Below, piece after piece: positions 13,776-20,951 of a stretch of 22,396 bases of DNA. A model generated the notes under the pieces. That model ran no database searches. It saw only the letters and a list, made by a program, of their open reading frames with translations, and had not been told where the DNA came from. The stretch is from positions 1 through 22,396 of the forward strand of contig JBIIUJ010000030.1 of the NCBI GenBank assembly GCA_044340025.1. The letters are read 5' to 3'. Origin of the DNA: JBIIUJ01 sp044340025. Lineage in GTDB: Bacteria; Pseudomonadota; Alphaproteobacteria; Caulobacterales; Aquidulcibacteraceae. Position numbers and translations under genes: made by a program. Each line of letters begins with the position of its first letter. Within the stretch, counting starts at the first letter, position 1.

Positions 13776-14903
13776 TCAGGCCGCGATGCGCATCCCGGTC
13801 GACGGGGCGCCGAACAGATAGCCCTGCAGCATGTCGACCCCGATGGCCTTCAGCGCCTCGGCGGCCTCCGGCGTTTCAACCTGCTCGGCCACCGTCTCCA
13901 GACCAAGCGCCACAGCCAGCTCGTTCAGCGCCCTTACGAAGGCCGCATTGGCCGGGTTTTCAGCAACATCGCGGGCATAGGCCCCATCGATCTTCACTTC
14001 ATCCAGCGGCAAGGCCTTCAGGGTGCGAAAGCTCGTGTAGCCGGCGCCGAAGTCGTCCAGCGCCAGGCGCGCGCCGGCGGCTCGCAGCTTGTTGGCGAAA
14101 GCCGCACAGCGCTCGATGTCTTCCAGCGCGAAGGTCTCGGTGATTTCCACCGTGAGGCGGCGCGCCGTCATGCCGGCATGGACCACGCGGCGCGCATAGG
14201 CTTCGGCGGCGGAGGCGTCCGCGATCGTGCCCGCCGAGACATTCACCGAAAGCTCAACATCTTCGCGGGCTTCCAGCGCGCTCAGTCCCAGATCGAGCGC
14301 CACCAGATCGAGCGCCCCAACAAGGCCCGCCCGTTCGGCCGCCTCGATGCGCGCTCCCGGCGCCGAAAGCCGCCCGTCCGCCTCGCGAAAGCGCAACAGC
14401 GCTTCATGGCGCACGATCCGGCGGCTGCCGGCGAGCACGACCGGCTGAAACATCAGCGCCACCCGGCCCTGGGCCAGCGCGTCGGCGACGCCCTCGGCGT
14501 TCTGTTCTGCATGCGCCACGGGCGCGCGCCGGCCGGTCGGGCGGAAGACGCAAAGAGGCGCAGAGGCTTCATCGGAGAAGTCGCCGCGCTCTTCCACCAT
14601 GCGCTCTGGCGCATGGGCGAGGGGCAAAAGCACCCGATAGGGTCCGCGCGCCGCCCGCGCGGCTGCGCGCAGGCGAGTGCGTGCGGCCAGAACATCGGCG
14701 GAAAAGAGCGTGTGCAACGGCCGGCCGCGCATGTCCTGACCGAACACGGCGATTGCACGGCGTGGATCGGCCCAGGTGAGCCGATCTGGCGCGTCCTCAC
14801 GCGCGACCGCCGCATCGAGCAAGGCCAGCGCTGCTTGCGCGCCTTCCCGCTCGTCCCGGCCGCCAACTTCTTTAGCGCCCATCATGGGGACAGTGTGTGA
14901 CAC
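13776..14903 (-). CDS. EAL-domain cyclic-di-GMP phosphodiesterase
   Basis: The EAL domain hydrolyses the second messenger c-di-GMP to pGpG. In this 375-aa cytoplasmic protein it spans about residues 140-370. All catalytic or metal-binding positions look intact: Glu167 (H-E-A-L-L-R-F), Asn221 (S-V-N-V-S-A), Glu253 (V-E-I-T-E), Asp283 and Asp284 (A-L-D-D-F-G-A-G-Y-T), Lys304 (V-K-I-D), Glu340 (V-A-E-Q-V-E-T) and Gln360 (M-L-Q-G-Y-L-F). Loop 6 (D-F-G-A-G-Y-T-S-F) is normal, so activity is likely. The first 130 residues have no GGDEF domain or membrane helix; they may be a PAS-like sensor, unproven. The start is taken as GTG 14903 with AAGG upstream; ATGs at 14885 and 14882 are alternatives. Confidence 0.93.
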   Translation of the reverse strand: MSHTVPMMGAKEVGGRDEREGAQAALALLDAAVAREDAPDRLTWADPRRAIAVFGQDMRGRPLHTLFSADVLAARTRLRAAARAARGPYRVLLPLAHAPERMVEERGDFSDEASAPLCVFRPTGRRAPVAHAEQNAEGVADALAQGRVALMFQPVVLAGSRRIVRHEALLRFREADGRLSAPGARIEAAERAGLVGALDLVALDLGLSALEAREDVELSVNVSAGTIADASAAEAYARRVVHAGMTARRLTVEITETFALEDIERCAAFANKLRAAGARLALDDFGAGYTSFRTLKALPLDEVKIDGAYARDVAENPANAAFVRALNELAVALGLETVAEQVETPEAAEALKAIGVDMLQGYLFGAPSTGMRIAA

Positions 14904-15342
14904 GCCTGCCTTAAAGAAGCGGCAAAGCGTAGGGTTGCCAGAGCCTTAAGTTCCGGCCCACGGCTTGCGCAGGGCGGGGTATGGGCGCGCTCATACCCCT
15001 TTCCGGCGCTGCAAGCGTCTCCTTCCGGGACAGGCGGGTCTCGCCTGTCGTGCGGGTTCCCGCTTCGGGCGATCCAGCCCCAAGGGCCGCCCTGAGGCGC
15101 ACGCCCGCCCGCGATGGCGCTGTGCGCATCAGTGTCGCGCCTCCACCGTACATGGAAGCCGGGTCCACGAGCCGCCGTGATCCCGGTCAAGCCGCCGCTG
15201 CTTACGCCGCCGCCGCCCGTCTGATCGCGCCCGCTTTCCTGGCGCGCGTGCGGATGACGGCGTGATTGGCCGCCTGATCGATTTCGCGATTGCTTTCAGC
15301 CTGTTCTGGACGCTGCTGTAGCGCGCCCAAATTGGGATCGCT
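14904..15342. other. 439-bp region without a convincing gene
   Basis: This gap lies between the EAL gene start and the end of pseI, both on the minus strand. Open frames here (for example plus 14981-15265) are arginine/proline/alanine-rich and match no family I recognise. It holds the 8-bp-stem hairpin at 15029-15049. It also has a second small dyad GCGGG-tt-CCCGC right after it, and CCCAA-a-TTGGG at 15326-15336 just past the pseI stop. A GTG-initiated 19-codon hydrophobic frame ends at about 15321. The promoter of the EAL gene must lie in the left part. A small RNA cannot be excluded. Confidence 0.5.
15029..15049. other. perfect 8-bp stem-loop in the intergenic region
   Basis: GACAGGCG (15029-15036) and CGCCTGTC (15042-15049) pair perfectly around the 5-nt loop ggtct. 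It is followed within 3 nt by a second dyad (GCGGG/CCCGC). The stem is stable on either strand. No T-run follows on either strand within the next few bases, so it is not a clear terminator. It could be part of an untranslated leader of the EAL gene or a small RNA. Confidence 0.4.
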
Positions 15343-16392
15343 TCAGGCCAAATCGTCCCAGCACAGCGGCGTGCCACGGGGCAGGGCGCGCGCCGCGCGC
15401 CGGCCCAGGACCGCCGGCAGATGCTTGGGCGCCAGACCCAGGCCCGGGCGGATCGATCGGACGTTCGCCTGCGTCAGCGTTTCCCCGGCCGCGATATCGC
15501 TGACGACGTAGAGCGAGCGGCGATGGTCGGCGGCGGCGCGCTCAGAGCCCAGTTCATCAAAATGCACCCGGCCCAGCGCCCGCCATGCTTCCTTGCAGGC
15601 GCGGGTCATGGCCGCGAACTCGTCCGGTTCCAGGCTGAAGGCGGCGTCGGGCCCGCCGTCTGCGCGCGCGAGCGTGAAGTGCTTTTCCACGATCGCTCCG
15701 CCCAGAACGATGGAGGCGACGGCCGCAGCTGCCCCGAACGTGTGGTCCGACAGGCCAGCCACGCAGCCAAAGCGATCGGCCAGCGCCGGCACGGTGCGCA
15801 CATTGGCGTCCTCCACTGGCGCGGGGTAGGCGCTGACGCAATGCAGCACCGCCAGCTGGGTGCAGCCGCCGGCGCGCGCGGCCGCGACCGCCTCGCCGAT
15901 TTCCTCCAGACTGCACAGCCCGGTAGAGATGATCATCGGCCGGCGCTTGCGCGCGACATATTCGATCAGGGGCAGATCAACCGCCTCGAACGATGCGATC
16001 TTGAACGCCGGCGCGTCGAGGTCGGCCAGAAGATCGGCTGCTGTCTCGTCAAACGGGGTGGAAAACACCGTCACGCCAAGCGAGGCCGCCTTGGCGAACA
16101 GCGGTCCATGCCATTCGAACGGCGTGTGCGCTTCGCCATAGAGGTCGTGCAGCGTGCGTCCGGCCCACAGCCCCTCCTCGATCCGGAAGCCCGGGCCGTC
16201 ATGCGCGATCGTGATGGTGTCGGGCGTGTAGGTCTGCAGCTTTATGGCGTCCGCCCCGGTGGCGGCGGCAGCCTCCATCATGTGCAGCGCGCGCTCCAGG
16301 CTGCCATTGTGGTTGCCCGACAGCTCGCAGATCACATAGGGCTCGTGGTCTGCTCCGATCTGGCGGCCGGCGATGGCGATTTCTGGGCTCAT
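15343..16392 (-). CDS. pseI: pseudaminic acid synthase PseI (NeuB family)
   Basis: PseI condenses phosphoenolpyruvate with 2,4-diacetamido-2,4,6-trideoxy-L-altrose to form pseudaminic acid. The 349-aa protein has an N-terminal TIM barrel with I-C-E-L-S-G-N-H-N-G (21-30), K-L-Q-T-Y-T-P-D-T-I and the metal ligands His217 (L-S-D-H-T) and His238 (V-E-K-H-F-T-L). These match the manganese-binding histidines of NeuB. A C-terminal SAF/antifreeze-like domain (R-R-S-L-Y-V-V onward) follows. The D-L-Y-G-E-A-H-T-P-F-E-W-H segment matches PseI rather than sialic acid synthases (PseI has D-L-Y-x-x-A-x-T-P-W-E-W). The ATG at 16392 overlaps the pseH stop (ATGA); a longer frame starting at 16458 would run back into pseH. 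It is the last gene of the operon. Confidence 0.93.
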   Translation of the reverse strand: MSPEIAIAGRQIGADHEPYVICELSGNHNGSLERALHMMEAAAATGADAIKLQTYTPDTITIAHDGPGFRIEEGLWAGRTLHDLYGEAHTPFEWHGPLFAKAASLGVTVFSTPFDETAADLLADLDAPAFKIASFEAVDLPLIEYVARKRRPMIISTGLCSLEEIGEAVAAARAGGCTQLAVLHCVSAYPAPVEDANVRTVPALADRFGCVAGLSDHTFGAAAAVASIVLGGAIVEKHFTLARADGGPDAAFSLEPDEFAAMTRACKEAWRALGRVHFDELGSERAAADHRRSLYVVSDIAAGETLTQANVRSIRPGLGLAPKHLPAVLGRRAARALPRGTPLCWDDLA

Positions 16393-16919
16393 GCGGATCG
16401 CCTTTCCCGTGCTGCAAGGTCTGCAAGAAGGCTCGGGCGCAGCTTCCACCATTGGCAAGCCGATAGAGACAGGCGCACCGCATCGGCCCGCGCTGGTCGA
16501 TCCTGGCCTGGCTCGAACCCAAACCGCTCATGGAGCGCGATCACGCGCGAATTGATGGTCAGCACCTCGCAAGCCAGGCTCTCGAGCCCGATCGCGCCAA
16601 ACGCATGGTCGAGCGCTGCAGCCTCCATGCGCGAGCCAAGGCCCTTGGGCGCATCCGGCGCGGCGTAGAACGCCCAATCGGCGGAACGGGCGGCCCGGTC
16701 GATCCGGCTGAAAATCACCACGCCGCGGACCTCGCCGCCCTCCTCGAACATCAGGAGCTGGCGTGTGGGATCGCCCTCAAGGCCCGCCCACCAGAGGGCA
16801 TGCTCTTCGGCGCTGATTTCGTGGGTGGAATACATCATGGCGCGCACGCCGGGCGCATTGCGCCAGGCGCGCACAAGTTCGCGCTCCTGCGGCAAGGCGG
16901 CGCGCAGACGACCGGTCAT
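16389..16919 (-). CDS. pseH: PseH, UDP-amino-sugar N-acetyltransferase (GNAT)
   Basis: PseH uses acetyl-CoA to acetylate the 4-amino group of UDP-4-amino-4,6-dideoxy-N-acetyl-beta-L-altrosamine, the product of PseC. The 176-aa protein is GNAT-like. L-V-R-A-W-R-N-A-P-G-V-R near the start and M-M-Y-S-T-H-E-I-S-A-E-E-H-A-L-W-W are the usual PseH opening. A-P-K-G-L-G-S-R-M-E forms the acetyl-CoA pyrophosphate loop, and I-A-L-H-E-R-F-G-F-E is the closing GNAT motif. Both ends overlap neighbours by four bases (pseG stop/pseH start and pseH stop/pseI start). The operon context and PseG/PseI neighbours make the assignment firm. The Caulobacter equivalent is called FlmH. Confidence 0.92.
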   Translation of the reverse strand: MTGRLRAALPQERELVRAWRNAPGVRAMMYSTHEISAEEHALWWAGLEGDPTRQLLMFEEGGEVRGVVIFSRIDRAARSADWAFYAAPDAPKGLGSRMEAAALDHAFGAIGLESLACEVLTINSRVIALHERFGFEPGQDRPARADAVRLSLSACQWWKLRPSLLADLAARERRSA

Positions 16920-17944
16920 GCTGCGCGCCTCCGCCTGGGCAGGGCCTCGATCGCATCGGCCACGCGCGCTGCGCCGGCCCCATCACAGACAGCCGCGGCG
17001 GCCTGCGCCATGTCGGTCCGCGCCGCCTGATCGGCCATCAGGCTGGCGAGCATGCGGGCTGCACCGGCGGGGTCATCGGCCATGCGGGCTGCGCCGGCGT
17101 CCTGAAGCCGGTGGGCGGCGAGACGCTGATTGTCAGCAAGCGTCAGGATCACGCTTGGCAGGCCGAGACAGCAGCGTTCCCAGCTTGTGGCGCCGGCAGC
17201 GCCAAGCGCCACGTCTGCGGCCGTCATCAAGGCGGCGATGTCGGCTGGATCGATGTGCAGCCTGAACCGTGCGTCTTGCGCGCACAGCGCCTTCAGCGCG
17301 GGACGGCTGGGCGCAGCTGGGCCGATCACCAGATCGCAAGCCGCATCGCCCAGCACGCGAGCCAGAGCATGCGCTACTGCAGCCGTGATCGCGCCCACAT
17401 CGGTATAGCCCAGACTGACCAGCACGCGCCGGGCTGAGCCCGGGGCGGCGCGCCGGGCGAGCGTTGCGGGGCGCGCCGCTGCAAACGCCGGCCGCAAGAG
17501 CGCAAACTGAGATCCCGAAAGGATCAGCGCATGGTCGGGAACCAAACCCTGATAGGCGTCTGGCGTGCGCGCAAACGTCTGATCCAGAAGCAGATCCACA
17601 TCATGGCGGCGGTCGGCGAGGTCGTCGATCGCCATCAGGCTGGCGGTCTGCGGCCGGCATGACGTCTCATGCGCCTGCCCCAGCCCGTAATGATCGAACA
17701 CGATCAGATCCCAGCCCGATCCCGCTGCGGCGGCGAGAGCTGCGCCGTCGTGGGGCGCGGCGAGCACGATGTTCTGAAAAGGGCTGCGGGCGAGCGCCGG
17801 CGTGGTGGCGGCGGTCTCGCTTGTGCTGGCGAACGCGCATGTCCAGCCCCGGGCGGCCAGGGCGTCGGCAAGCGTCAGGCAGCGCATCACATGGCCTGCG
17901 CCGAGCGTCGGGCTTGCGTCGCAGCGAAACAGAGCCCTTTTCAT
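16916..17944 (-). CDS. pseG: PseG, UDP-sugar hydrolase of pseudaminic acid synthesis
   Basis: PseG removes UDP from UDP-2,4-diacetamido-2,4,6-trideoxy-beta-L-altropyranose, giving the free sugar used by PseI. The 342-aa protein has a GT-B-like two-domain fold. Its opening R-C-D-A-S-P-T-L-G-A-G-H-V-M-R-C-L contains the catalytic His18 (His17 in the Campylobacter enzyme). F-D-H-Y-G-L, I-D-D-L-A-D-R-R-H and the C-terminal nucleotide-binding motif G-A-A-G-A-T-S-W-E-R-C-C-L-G-L-P-S are typical. The gene overlaps pseC upstream and pseH downstream by four bases each, which implies coupled translation. The Caulobacter counterpart is FlmD. Confidence 0.94.
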   Translation of the reverse strand: MKRALFRCDASPTLGAGHVMRCLTLADALAARGWTCAFASTSETAATTPALARSPFQNIVLAAPHDGAALAAAAGSGWDLIVFDHYGLGQAHETSCRPQTASLMAIDDLADRRHDVDLLLDQTFARTPDAYQGLVPDHALILSGSQFALLRPAFAAARPATLARRAAPGSARRVLVSLGYTDVGAITAAVAHALARVLGDAACDLVIGPAAPSRPALKALCAQDARFRLHIDPADIAALMTAADVALGAAGATSWERCCLGLPSVILTLADNQRLAAHRLQDAGAARMADDPAGAARMLASLMADQAARTDMAQAAAAVCDGAGAARVADAIEALPRRRRAA

Positions 17945-19125
17945 GCCGCGCCCGAAAGCGCGGGCCGTGCTGCAAGCAGAGCGCAGAGCGTATCGGCCGC
18001 GCGCCGCTGCTCGGCTTCGGGAAGGCCGGGAAACAACGGCAGGGATAGAGCGCAGGCGTAATAGGCCTCGGCCGCCGGGAAATCCTCCCGCCGGAAGCCC
18101 TGTCTGGCGTAAAAAGGCTGACGATAGACCGGGATGTAGTGAAGCTGGACCCCGAAGCCCACCGCGCGCATGCCCTCAAACACCGCCCGGTGAGAGAGGC
18201 TGATCGCCTCCAGCTTCAACTGCACGATGTAGAGATGGAACGAAGACACAGATCGCGGATCGCGCCGGGGCGTGATCAGCGGCTGGCCCTTCAAAAGCCC
18301 ATCGTAGAGATCGGCCTGGCGGCGCCGTTCGGCCACGAAGGCGTCGAGCTTGGCGAGCTGGGACAGGCCGAGCGCGGCTTGCAGATCGCTCATCCGGTAA
18401 TTGTAGCCGAGGCTCTGCTGCTCATAGCTCCAGGGGCCGTCGGGCGGGCTCTCCATCTCGGCGGGATCGCGCGTCACGCCATGATTGCGCAGGCGGCGCA
18501 TGGCGGCGGCAAGCGCGGGATCATTGGTCAGCGCCGCGCCGCCTTCCCCGCTCGTGATCATCTTCACGGGATGGAAGCTGAACACCGTGACCGCGCTGTG
18601 CGCCCCCGCGCCGACCGGCCGGCCGGATCGCTCTGCGCCCAGCGCATGGGCCGCATCCTCGATCACGTGCACGCCATGGCGGGCGCAGAGCGCCCCGATC
18701 GCCTCCATGTCGGCGCTAGCGCCGGCCAGATGCACCGGGATCACCACTTTGGGCAGGCGACCGGCTCTGGCGGCGGCGTCCAGCTTGCGCTCGAGGGCGC
18801 GCGGGCACAGCGTGAGGCTGCGCGGATCGATGTCCACAAAGTCGACCGTCGCGCCGCAATAGAGCGCGCAATTGGCGCTGGCGAGGAAGGTGATGGGGCT
18901 GGTCCAGACCACATCGCCGGGCCCGACGCCCAGCGCGAGGCAGGCCAGATGCAGCGCAGCCGTCGCGCTGGTCGTGGCCACCGCCTCGCGCGCGCCGCAG
19001 CGCCTGGCGAGAGCGGCCTCGAACGCGGGCACGGCCGGCCCCATGGTGAGGAAATCCGATTTCAGCACCGCGACCACGGCCTCGATATCGTCGGCGTCGA
19101 TGGTCTGGCGTGAATAGGGCAGCAT
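17941..19125 (-). CDS. pseC: PseC, PLP-dependent UDP-sugar aminotransferase
   Basis: PseC transaminates the 4-keto sugar made by PseB, using PLP and glutamate, to UDP-4-amino-4,6-dideoxy-N-acetyl-beta-L-altrosamine. The 394-aa protein belongs to the DegT/DnrJ/EryC1 family. The start M-L-P-Y-S-R-Q-T-I-D-A-D-D-I is the typical PseC opening. V-I-E-D-A-A-H holds Asp157, which contacts the pyridine nitrogen. Lys188 in S-F-H-P-V-K-M-I-T-S-G-E-G-G forms the Schiff base. N-Y-R-M-S-D-L-Q-A-A-L-G and H-L-Y-I-V-Q are further family motifs. It starts 3 bp after the SpsF-like gene stop and overlaps pseG. The required dehydratase PseB is not in this window. Confidence 0.94.
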   Translation of the reverse strand: MLPYSRQTIDADDIEAVVAVLKSDFLTMGPAVPAFEAALARRCGAREAVATTSATAALHLACLALGVGPGDVVWTSPITFLASANCALYCGATVDFVDIDPRSLTLCPRALERKLDAAARAGRLPKVVIPVHLAGASADMEAIGALCARHGVHVIEDAAHALGAERSGRPVGAGAHSAVTVFSFHPVKMITSGEGGAALTNDPALAAAMRRLRNHGVTRDPAEMESPPDGPWSYEQQSLGYNYRMSDLQAALGLSQLAKLDAFVAERRRQADLYDGLLKGQPLITPRRDPRSVSSFHLYIVQLKLEAISLSHRAVFEGMRAVGFGVQLHYIPVYRQPFYARQGFRREDFPAAEAYYACALSLPLFPGLPEAEQRRAADTLCALLAARPALSGAA

Positions 19126-19128
19126 GGC

Positions 19129-19914
19129 TCAGGCCGCCTGACGCATGGGCTGGGGCGGGGTCTGGCGTTCTGCCTGCTCGGCGCCAATGAGGCGGGCTTG
19201 ATCGATCCAGCGGGCGTTGAGCGCCGGGATGTCGGGCCGGCGCAGGCATAAGGCGGCGATATCGGCGGCGCTGGCGGTGGCGGCGGCCTCGCCCATCGCC
19301 TCGAATACGGCTCGAAAGAAGGCGAGATCGTCGGCCTGATCGAGCGTCCAGCGCAGGCGCTCAAGCCCGCCGCCGGGCCCCATCAGACAGGCGCGCACCA
19401 GTCCCGGCGCGCTGCGCATGAAGGGGGTGACGTGCTCGCGCTCGAAGGGGTCCTGGGCTTCGGCTTCGGCGCGATAAAGCAGACTGGCGGGAAAGGCTTC
19501 GCAGTCGAGCCCGTGCGGCCAACGCGCCGGCATCGCCAGGGTGGCGTAGTCGGCGTCGCTGTCGTGAAGCAAAGCGAGGGTGCGCGCGCAGATCGCGGGA
19601 TCGATCAGCGGACAATCGCTCGTGACGCGCATCACAGTGGTGGCGCGCACCGCGCGCGCGGCCTTGGCATAGCGTGCGAGCACGTCCTGAAGCGGGCCGC
19701 GCACCACCGCTGCGCCGCAGCGCGCCGCCTCCAGCGCGACGGGGTCGTCGGCTTCGCCTTCCGGCACGGCGGCGACCACGATATCGGCGCCGGGGATGGC
19801 CTGGCAGCGGTTGAGACAGCGCGCCAGCGCGGTCTTGCCGGCGATATCCATCAGCACCTTGCCCGGAAGGCGGGTGGAGCCCATGCGGGCCTGCACGATT
19901 ACGGCGAGCGTCAT
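19129..19914 (-). CDS. SpsF-like sugar nucleotidyltransferase (candidate CMP-Pse synthetase)
   Basis: This 261-aa cytidylyltransferase-family protein (PF02348) resembles spore coat polysaccharide protein SpsF rather than classical PseF. The opening V-I-V-Q-A-R-M-G-S-T-R-L-P-G-K-V-L is the SpsF signature; PseF/NeuA enzymes usually read I-P-A-R-G-G-S-K. Also visible are the metal-binding V-T-S-D-C-P-L-I-D-P and F-E-R-E-H-V-T-P-F. As first gene of the pse operon, and with no other transferase present, it is the best candidate to activate pseudaminic acid with CTP, but this is inferred. The last 20 residues are glutamine-rich (A-E-R-Q-T-P-P-Q-P). The ATG at 19914 has no strong Shine-Dalgarno sequence. 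A CtrA-like site lies 25-39 bp upstream. Confidence 0.9.
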   Translation of the reverse strand: MTLAVIVQARMGSTRLPGKVLMDIAGKTALARCLNRCQAIPGADIVVAAVPEGEADDPVALEAARCGAAVVRGPLQDVLARYAKAARAVRATTVMRVTSDCPLIDPAICARTLALLHDSDADYATLAMPARWPHGLDCEAFPASLLYRAEAEAQDPFEREHVTPFMRSAPGLVRACLMGPGGGLERLRWTLDQADDLAFFRAVFEAMGEAAATASAADIAALCLRRPDIPALNARWIDQARLIGAEQAERQTPPQPMRQAA

Positions 19915-19938
19915 GGCGCACAGACTGAGCCGTCGTGG

Positions 19939-19953
19939 TTAGGGCCGCGTTAA
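19939..19953 (-). promoter_or_regulatory. candidate CtrA-binding site upstream of the pse operon
   Basis: On the minus strand the sequence reads TTAA, seven bases, then CTAA followed by C. The CtrA consensus is TTAA-N7-TTAA(C), so one of the eight core bases differs. It ends 24 bp before the ATG of the first pse-operon gene, a position overlapping a promoter. CtrA controls flagellar genes in Caulobacter and relatives, and pseudaminic acid decorates their flagellins, so the site makes sense biologically. Binding is inferred. Confidence 0.4.
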
Positions 19954-19969
19954 GCCCGCCGCCCCCTTC

Positions 19970-20061
19970 CCCCGCAGGCGGGGCAAGACGCCAGCACCAA
20001 GCCTTGAAGGCAAACATCCTCCCCCGTTTAGGGGGGAGGTGGCGCGGAGCGCCGGAGGGGG
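19970..20061. repeat. GC-rich palindromic repeat cluster at the 3' end of the EamA gene
   Basis: It contains CCCCGC-ag-GCGGGG (19970-19983) and CCTCCCCC-gtttag-GGGGGAGG (20018-20039), then a smaller GGCG-cggag-CGCC dyad and a GGAGGGGG tail. Such composite palindromes are common dispersed intergenic repeats in alphaproteobacteria. Here the element overlaps the end of the EamA transporter gene: its TAA lies in the loop of the main stem. It may also terminate transcription between the transporter genes and the pse operon. Confidence 0.65.
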
Positions 20062-20951
20062 CCTGCCCCGCTCGCAAACCACAGCCCCGCCAGCACGAGC
20101 CCCAGCGCCGCCCAGACCGTGGGGTCCAGCGCTTCGCCCATCAGGCCCGCACCCACCGCCGTCGCCCAGATCGGCACAAGATAGGTCGTGTAGGAGACAA
20201 ACACCGGTCCGCGCCGCTGGATCAGCCAGAAATAGCCGACCGAGGCGATGGCCGTCGGCCCCACGCCCAGCGCGATGCAGGCCGCCAGAGAGTCGCTGCT
20301 GACCCCCGTCGCCCAGGGCGTGGTCAGGAGCGCGAGCGCTCCGGCCCCGACAAACCCGCCAAGGCAGCCGATCGCAGCCGCCGCTGGAGCGGAAATGCGT
20401 GGCGCTTGCCTGGTGGCGATATTGGCGCAAGCGAAGCAGACCGCCCCTGCGATCGCCGCGGCTGCGCCCATGGCGCTCGCCGTGGCGCCTGCCAGCAGCG
20501 TTGGCGCAACGAGCACGGCCAGCCCGGCAAAACCGCAGATCAGGCCCAGGAAGCGCCGCGCATTGATCCGCTCGCCCGCCACCAGAAAATGCGCGAGCGC
20601 GGCGGTGACGAAAGGCGATGCCCCGTTGCAGATGCCGACGATGGCGCTGTCGATCCGCGCGCTCGACCAGGCAAACAGAAAGAAGGGCAGCGCCGTGCCC
20701 ATCAGGCCCACGCCGAGATACGCAAACCAGACGCCCCGCCCTTCATGACGCCGCAGCGCCGGCGGCGCGGTCTTGAGCAGCGGCAGCAGCGCGAAGGTGA
20801 CGGCGGTGGCGACGCCCAGGCGGATCACCACCACCCAGAGCGGCGGGATGGTCTCGACCGCGATCTTGAGCCCCGCAAACGCCGATCCCCAGAGCGTGAC
20901 CAGCCCCAGCAGAACCACCCATTCGATCACGCCTGCGCGTGTCGCCCTCAT
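20028..20951 (-). CDS. EamA/DMT-family inner-membrane transporter
   Basis: This is a 307-aa drug/metabolite-type exporter with two EamA repeats and about ten predicted membrane helices. L-V-T-L-W-G-S-A-F-A-G-L-K near the N-terminus is the family signature. R-I-D-S-A-I-V-G-I-C-N-G-A-S-P-F and G-E-R-I-N-A-R-R-F-L-G close the first repeat. V-S-Y-T-T-Y-L-V-P-I-W-A and G-E-A-L-D-P-T-V-W-A-A-L-G-L close the second. The ATG at 20951 overlaps the stop of the TRAP large permease (ATGA) and was preferred over an in-frame ATG at 21041 deep inside that gene. The last eleven residues (G-P-L-R-R-S-A-P-P-P-P) and stop are encoded by a palindromic repeat, so the original C-terminus may have been replaced. 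The substrate is unknown. Confidence 0.92.
   Translation of the reverse strand: MRATRAGVIEWVVLLGLVTLWGSAFAGLKIAVETIPPLWVVVIRLGVATAVTFALLPLLKTAPPALRRHEGRGVWFAYLGVGLMGTALPFFLFAWSSARIDSAIVGICNGASPFVTAALAHFLVAGERINARRFLGLICGFAGLAVLVAPTLLAGATASAMGAAAAIAGAVCFACANIATRQAPRISAPAAAAIGCLGGFVGAGALALLTTPWATGVSSDSLAACIALGVGPTAIASVGYFWLIQRRGPVFVSYTTYLVPIWATAVGAGLMGEALDPTVWAALGLVLAGLWFASGAGPLRRSAPPPP

Noticed and set aside
14981..15265. 94-aa open frame in the intergenic gap
   Set aside because: Arginine/proline/alanine-rich, no ribosome binding site, no recognisable family; it runs across the stable stem-loop.
15421..16668. 415-aa open frame on the plus strand
   Set aside because: It lies opposite pseI and pseH, which have clear motifs and tight operon overlaps; its translation shows no family features.
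18139..19113. 324-aa open frame on the plus strand
   Set aside because: It is antisense to pseC, which has its PLP lysine and other motifs. The histidine/arginine/alanine-rich translation is typical of shadow frames.
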